A DNA stretch of 64,000 nucleotides from Voacanga thouarsii (taxonomy: Eukaryota > Streptophyta > Magnoliopsida > Gentianales > Apocynaceae), in the NCBI GenBank assembly GCA_026120185.1, contig JANUWF010001188.1:992001-1056000 (forward strand), read 5' to 3'. A program made the position numbers and the translations under genes. Positions 59,045 through 64,000 of the stretch are shown one piece after another; positions within the stretch are counted from its first letter, which is position 1, and each line of letters opens with the position of its first letter. The notes beneath the pieces are model-generated. The model did no database searches. It had not been told where the DNA came from and saw only the letters and a list, made by a program, of their open reading frames with translations.

Positions 59045-60654
59045 TGATAGATGTTAAAATCACCATTCTTTTCCTAGTTATTTGGGGGTGTTTTAAGATA
59101 CATTTATTGTAATAACTAGGCATATTCCTTCCTATTTGATATTTTGCTTGTAAAATGTGTTTTTGGAAAATATGTATATATTTAAGTTAAAATCAAATAG
59201 AAAGTACATAGAACCAGAATGTACCTAGCTCCAAGCCCAGCCGGTGGACCAGGCGCCGGGTCCAATCTGCTCCAATAGCAGAAATTGATCAAGCTTCAGG
59301 GAAAAATTCTAGAAAAAAACATAGCGCTTGGTCTGGCAAGTGTACGTGCCGCCGGGTCCATTTTGTCTGCCAAGGAGAGATGGCCAAAAATAGAGCAAAA
59401 ACAACGGAAGAATATAGTGCACTTGGCGCCAGGTGGGTCGATGGTGCTTAGCTCCAGGTATGCTTTGGAGGCAAAAATTCTGTACGCAGAATTAGTACTT
59501 ATCCAATGATTTTGTTATTTTCCTACTCCTACTCGGCCAAAACTTCCTCAGCCACGAAATTGGCATCCAAGAGGCCTATAAATGTATAAGAGAACACAAG
59601 GGTTTGGGATATACAACTAGAGAGGTGAATTAAAGGGCAGAAATTCTGATTCTTTCATTGAATGAGGTGTTCACCCAAGTCAAGGAAAATTATCAAAGGG
59701 AGTCTTCAAGGAAGAAGAAAAAGGCTTGTCTATGAGTATTTTCTTTTCTCTTTGTCTTCTTTTTCTTTAGCAATGATTTATTCAATGTTTTTATTATAAT
59801 TTAACATTATTTTGGGATTCATGATTTTATGTTAATTTAGTTATTTGATCAATTCTTTATCATCTTTGGTGTTTGATTACTTGATTTCATTGGTTATTAA
59901 TGGGAGTTCTTCTAATTGACTTAGCACAATAATGTTTGAAGTTTCGTTGCATTGATTTTGTATTTGTTAAATTATCATGGATTTGAACGATAAAGTTAGG
60001 ATTTTAGAACTAAGTGATCAAAGGTTATGTTAATTTCACCTTGACATAGGGTTATTAGCTAATTTCACGTTTTTAAGGAATTGAGATTCATGCATGTTTT
60101 GGTTAAGATGGCTTGATTGACAAATCTGCTAATTGAATCAAAATACCAATGATGAGCTTAATGCATGTGTTTGTTTATGTTAGCCTGATTGACAAATCTA
60201 TTCATTTGAATAAAAACATAGGATTCCATGGATTGACAAACGAAGTGAAATTTACCTAAGTAAATTCATGACTTGACAAATGATTGAATTTTACTGTGCG
60301 TTCCTTCACGATACCAAGATGAAAATTAGTTGAGAGAGTTGATAATTGGTTCATTGTCATGTTTTATAGGATATTTGTCTAAATTGCATAAACCAACATC
60401 ATTGAGTTGTATATATTTCTTTTTTTTTTGTCCTTTTATTCTTTTCTCAATTTATTTGGGTCGGTTAAACACTGAATGAAAAGTGATTAATGTGTACTTG
60501 TTTCTTTAAGGATCGATACTCATTAATTCCCTATACTATGTTTACGATGAATATACTTGCTCAAATGTGTATTTTGAGATAATGTTTTAATTAAAACTTG
60601 ATTAAGAAATGGATTTAAAATTGATGATTTTATATACCCAAAATTTACACATCA
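59045..60654 (+). repeat. 3' LTR of outer element (1610 bp)
   Basis: TGATAGATGTTAAAATCACC to CACATCA, followed by TSD CATTC. Carries GC modules (59215-59465). Confidence 0.9.
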
Positions 60655-62720
60655 CATTCCTTGGTCATGAGGTATCGAAAGACGGAATCAAAGTGGATCC
60701 AGTGAAAGTTGAAGCGGTTTCCAATTGGAAGCAACTAGAGAGCATAACGGAAATTAGAAGTTTCTTGGGTCTAGCCGGTTATTATAGATGGTTTATCAGG
60801 GAATTTTCAAATTTGGCATCACCAATGACCCAATTGCTGTGAAAAGATGCACCCTTTGTTTGGAGTGAGAAGTGCGAGAATAGTTTTCAAGAGTTAAATA
60901 AGAGATTAATAACTGCTCCAGTACTGAGTTTGCTAGAAGGGGATAAACCATATGCTTTGTATACGGACACTTCGAAGGAGGGTTCAGGGGCAGTATTGAT
61001 GTACGATAGAAAAGTAATAGCCTATGCCTCTCAGAAGTTGAAGCCTCACGAAGTTAAATTATCCAACGCATGATTTGGAGCTGGCTGCCATTGTTTTTGC
61101 ATTGAAGAAATGGAGACATTATCTATATGGAGCTGAGCATGAGGTGTTCACAGACCACAAGAGTCTGAAGTACATTTTTACCTAGAAGGACTTAAATTTG
61201 AGGCAGTGGAGATGGATAAAATTTTTGGAGGAATATCGTTATTCTATCAACTACCACCTCAAAAAGGCCAACGTTGTTCTTGATGCCCTGAGTTGTAAAG
61301 TCAAAATGGCCAGACTGAGAGTGTAAGAGATTCAAGCAGTCTAAGAGGTGTTAGATAGAAGGATGGAAATGCAAGAAGAAAGGATTATCATCAATAATTT
61401 GAGATTGATACCAGTTCTAAGGCAAGAAATCATCAAAGCATAGCAAAGCAATGCGAAGATTAAATACTATAAGAGTAAGGAGCTTAAGCAAGGAGGCAGA
61501 GATTTCCAGCAAGATGAGTTAGGAGTAATGTACTTTCGAGACCACCTGTGTGTGCCAGATGAGCAAGAACCAAAGAAGAAGATTTTGGAATAGTCACATA
61601 AGAGCAAGTATGCAATTCATTAGGGAGAAGTGAAAATGTACCAAGATCTGAAGAAAGCTTGTTAGTGGCCTAAAAAGAAGAAGGATGTTGTGAAATATGT
61701 GTCTACATGCTTAACCTATCAGAAGGTTAAAATGAAGCATAAAAAGTCAGCGGGACTATTGCAACCATTGCCAATACTTGAATAGAAGTGGGAAGAGGTA
61801 ACAATAGATTTTGTTACTGGATTGCCAATGTCAAAAATCTAAAAGGACACCAAATGAGTAGTAGGGGACAGATTGACGAAGACAACACATTTTATTCTAG
61901 TAAATGTAAAAGACTCGATGGAAAAATTAGCACACACATATGTATGAGAGATAGTCAGATTACATAGAGTACCCTCAAGTATCATGTCTTAACGAGATCC
62001 GAGGTTTACATCACAGTTTTGGTCTAAGTTTCAAGAATCAACGGGATCTAACTTGAAGTTCAGCACAACGACACATCCTCAAATCGATGGTCAATCAGAA
62101 AGAGTTATACAAATATTAGAAGATATGTTGAGGGCTTGCATATTACATTTTGGAGATAAATGGATAGATTGTGTACTATACACTAAGTTGTCTTACAACA
62201 ATAGCTACCAATCTTTGATTATAATGGCTCCGTATGAAGTGTTATATGGACATAAGTGTCAAGGACTTTTGTACTGGAGTTGCTCGGAAGACAGCAACAT
62301 AAGCAGGTTTGGAGAAGGCTACATTCAAGAATTGTCAGAAAAGCTAAAACTAATTAGAGAAAGGTTGAAAGTGGCTTAAAGCCAACAAAAAGTTATGCAG
62401 ATAATAGGTGAAGGGAGTTGGAATTCCAAGTAGGAGACAGTGTGTTTTTTAGGTTGACTCCGAGTAGAGGAATTTTGAAGCATCCAAAAAGTGAAAAGCT
62501 GAATCTAAGATATTCGGGACCGTTTTCGATCTCGGAAAGAATTGGACCAGTTGCGTACCGACTTGATCTGCCAGATGGTTTGACAGGAATACATAATGTA
62601 ATCCATGTGCCTCAGTTGAAGAAATACAATGCCAACCCGGGACATGTTTTAAATGATGAACCGTTGGTATTGCAGCCCAACTTAAGTTATGTGGAGAAGC
62701 TGATCAAAATCTTAGATTGA
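60655..62720 (+). pseudogene. pol: Chromovirus A RT end, RNaseH and integrase
   Basis: Resumes the frame cut at 44970: [15 protein letters not shown], then [14 protein letters not shown] and FVWSEKCENSFQELN of the RT thumb/connection. RNaseH with YTDTSKEGSGAVL (about 60958). Integrase remnants: zinc-binding CLTYQKVK (about 61710), IDFVTGLP, STTTHPQIDGQSERVIQ (62053) and the GPY-like EFQVGDSVFFRLTP..LRYSGPFSISERIGPVAYRL (62418-62720), followed by HVPQLKKY. Many stops, mostly in codons expected to be Trp. Confidence 0.9.
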
Positions 62721-62850
62721 AGTATCAAGACTCTTTGGAATAAATAGATACCAATGGTGAAGTGCTTTGGGAGCATCACAGTATACAAGATGCCGCATGG
62801 CAAATGAAAGAATGGTGAGGCAGAAATATCCCGACCTGAGTTAAGGTACA
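62721..62850 (+). pseudogene. Chromodomain remnant of chromovirus A
   Basis: After the integrase, SIKTLWNK, a stop, IPMVK and, one frame over, VLWEHHSIQDAAWQMKE then a shifted RQKYPDL. This matches the KxIPxVKVxWxxHxxxxATWE pattern of integrase-linked chromodomains in the Tekay/Del clade. Two frame changes and a stop. Confidence 0.7.
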
Positions 62851-62875
62851 CGCTGAATTTCGGGACAAAATTCTT

Positions 62876-62890
62876 CTATGGAGGGGAGGA
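62876..62890 (+). other. Polypurine tract of chromovirus A
   Basis: ATGGAGGGGAGGA directly before TGTAAAACTCC. Confidence 0.85.
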
Positions 62891-63137
62891 TGTAAAACTC
62901 CACTCAGACCTACCCTAGAATTAGAGAGTTGGGATGCATTTCATAGCACTCTGCATAAAAATATATCTATTGCATGAGCTTTTATGTTTTACAATTGTTA
63001 TATGTGAATTATATGGTTTATTTGTGTTTGTTGAGTCCTAAAGGTAATTAGGGAATTTTGCTGAGAGGAGAGAGAAGGAAGGGCTTAGGAGGAAGGAAGG
63101 AAGAAAATTAAGTTGGAAAATAATAATAATAATTAAT

Positions 63138-63193
63138 TTGGTGAAGTGGTTAGAGCATTGAGGTTGATTCATAAGGTCTTGAGTTCAAATCCC
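63138..63193 (+). other. tRNA-like A-box/B-box module
   Basis: TGGTGAAGTGGTTAGAGC and GAGTTCAAATCCC; the B-box-like part is a closer match to GTTCRANTCC than in the copy at 3911. Confidence 0.5.
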
Positions 63194-63787
63194 TTTAACT
63201 ATACATTATTTTAAATTATCCTAATTATATTTTGAAATTTCTATTCTTGCATTCCTAGGATCAAGGGATGTTGTGTAGGATAAGACATAATGGTAATAAC
63301 TTTAACCATGCGATCTTGTCTTAAAGGAAATTAACGAGAAATTTTATCTTCCACTATTTTAGCAAACAATGTCCAAGAATATTTGAATTTGAAATAATTA
63401 TTTTTCCTTTCGTTAATTTTCTTATTTATATTAGAAAATTTTATGGACTTAGAGTTTAATTAAATTTCATCTCTTAGACCTCCATATGACCAAAAATTGA
63501 AGGGGAATAGGTTGGTTGATTTCTTCCAAGATTCAACTACCATGATTTAATTCTAAAGAACCATAATTTACTATTCTTATTTTGGTACAAAAAGCTGAAA
63601 ATATTTTCCAGCATTTCTTCTTGTTTAAACATCAAAATTTGCAATAAGTAGCCTTTCTTTTCATGCCATTAAAATAGCTTATTGGTAGGACTTAAAGCTG
63701 GATTTTCACAGCTATTGTGGCTTCAATAAATCTGGAAATTTTCTAGCAAACAACAAGTGTTCTTGGCCATAGCAATGGTCATCCAAG

Positions 63788-63881
63788 GTCTTGTTCTTCT
63801 GTTCTTTCTTCTTTTGTTTTCTTCTTCTTTTTTGTTTTTTTCTTCTTCTTTCTTCTTCTTCTTCTTCTTCTTCTTCTTCAA
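63788..63881 (+). repeat. CTT-rich microsatellite
   Basis: CTT/TTC-dominated pyrimidine tract inside the 3' LTR, expanded relative to 4563-4610. Lys/Glu frames on the minus strand here are artefacts. Confidence 0.9.
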
Positions 63882-64000
63882 GATTGATGGCTGTAAAATC
63901 ACCATTAGAAGACCTTGAAACACTCCTAGTTTGTAGCTTCAAATCCTTTCAAATCTTTTCAAAAACTAAGCTAACAAACAATCCTAGAATTCTTGAACAC

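Larger units (their letters stand above)
44971..60654 (+). mobile_element. Outer non-autonomous tRNA-Asp-primed LTR element
   Basis: LTRs 44971-46576 and 59045-60654, flanked by perfect CATTC TSDs (44966-44970, 60655-60659). The PBS is tRNA-Asp-like. The internal region lacks any gag-pol and is related to that of the inner element. It is interrupted by the inner element (47425-55163) and a solo LTR (55365-57058). By eye the first 112 LTR bases differ at about 11 places between the two ends, more than in the inner pair, as expected for the older, outer insertion. Confidence 0.9.
35741..64000 (+). mobile_element. Chromovirus A (Ty3/gypsy) with nested inserts
   Basis: 5' LTR (35741-40107), PBS, acidic leader ORF, solo LTR insert, gag, protease, RT, a 15.7-kb nested stack at 44971-60654, RNaseH, integrase, chromodomain remnant, PPT and 3' LTR from 62891 beyond the window end. 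The parts are collinear and share orientation. One caution: the two LTRs begin in homologous but strongly diverged ways (TGTGAAACCCCAGTC against TGTAAAACTCCACTC), so the element may be a mosaic of two subfamilies or very old. Confidence 0.7.
62891..64000 (+). repeat. 3' LTR of chromovirus A, runs off window
   Basis: Aligns nearly continuously with 3665-4750. Contains the tRNA-like module and a long CTT tract; its end is outside the window. Confidence 0.85.

Noticed and set aside
1..64000. Host protein-coding genes, rRNA, CRISPR arrays or bacterial-type operons
   Set aside because: Every region with coding signal is gag or pol from LTR retrotransposons; nothing else is supported.

Overview
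This window is plant nuclear DNA made almost entirely of nested and rearranged LTR retrotransposons. No host gene, rRNA, canonical tRNA gene or CRISPR array is visible. The evidence is plant-type Ty3/gypsy chromoviruses (RT/RNaseH/INT plus chromodomain remnants, initiator-Met-tRNA primer sites), Athila/Tat-type elements primed by tRNA-Asp (TGGCGCCGTTGCCGGGGA), and Ty1/copia elements with long LTRs. The base composition is AT-rich. I infer a flowering plant, probably a eudicot with a repeat-rich, heterochromatic genome; the species cannot be named from this sequence.

Layout. 1-3642: 5' end of an Athila/Tat-type element on the minus strand (gag, PBS, LTR). 3665-4958: fragment of an A-type chromovirus LTR. 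4959-7210: B-type chromovirus LTR, PBS and an acidic leader ORF. 7211-14127: copia element 1, whose LTR holds a nested solo LTR (8510-10445) and whose integrase is cut at 14127. 14128-26938: chromovirus C on the minus strand with LTRs of about 4.3 kb, its pol interrupted by an LTR fragment (19598-20218). 26943-33290: copia element 2 (leader, gag, pol, 3' LTR). 33291-35740: inverted LTR fragment, copia element 3 RT/RNaseH fragment, chromovirus LTR 3' fragment. 35741-64000: chromovirus A, with a solo copia LTR (40477-42090) in its leader and a 15.7-kb stack in its RT/RNaseH junction: outer non-autonomous tRNA-Asp-primed element (44971-60654) > inner related element (47425-55163) > solo LTR (51989-53680), plus a sibling solo LTR (55365-57058) in the outer element. 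Target-site duplications (TSDs) resolve most of these borders: CATTC, G/TTAGT, ATTGA, CTTAT, TATAT, TCCTC.

Every coding region is broken by stops and frameshifts, so nothing here is autonomous now. The most interesting signals are: (i) an arginine-rich ORF in the copia LTR ending at a splice donor in phase 1, with a matching acceptor just before gag; (ii) GGCGCC/GGTGCC-centred sequence modules shared by copia and Athila-type elements; (iii) a tRNA-like A-box/B-box module inside four chromovirus LTR copies; (iv) the same copia LTR at the same TATAT site in two chromovirus leaders; (v) acidic ORFs between PBS and gag in the chromoviruses; (vi) a non-autonomous Athila-like family beside a gag-bearing relative with the same LTR type.
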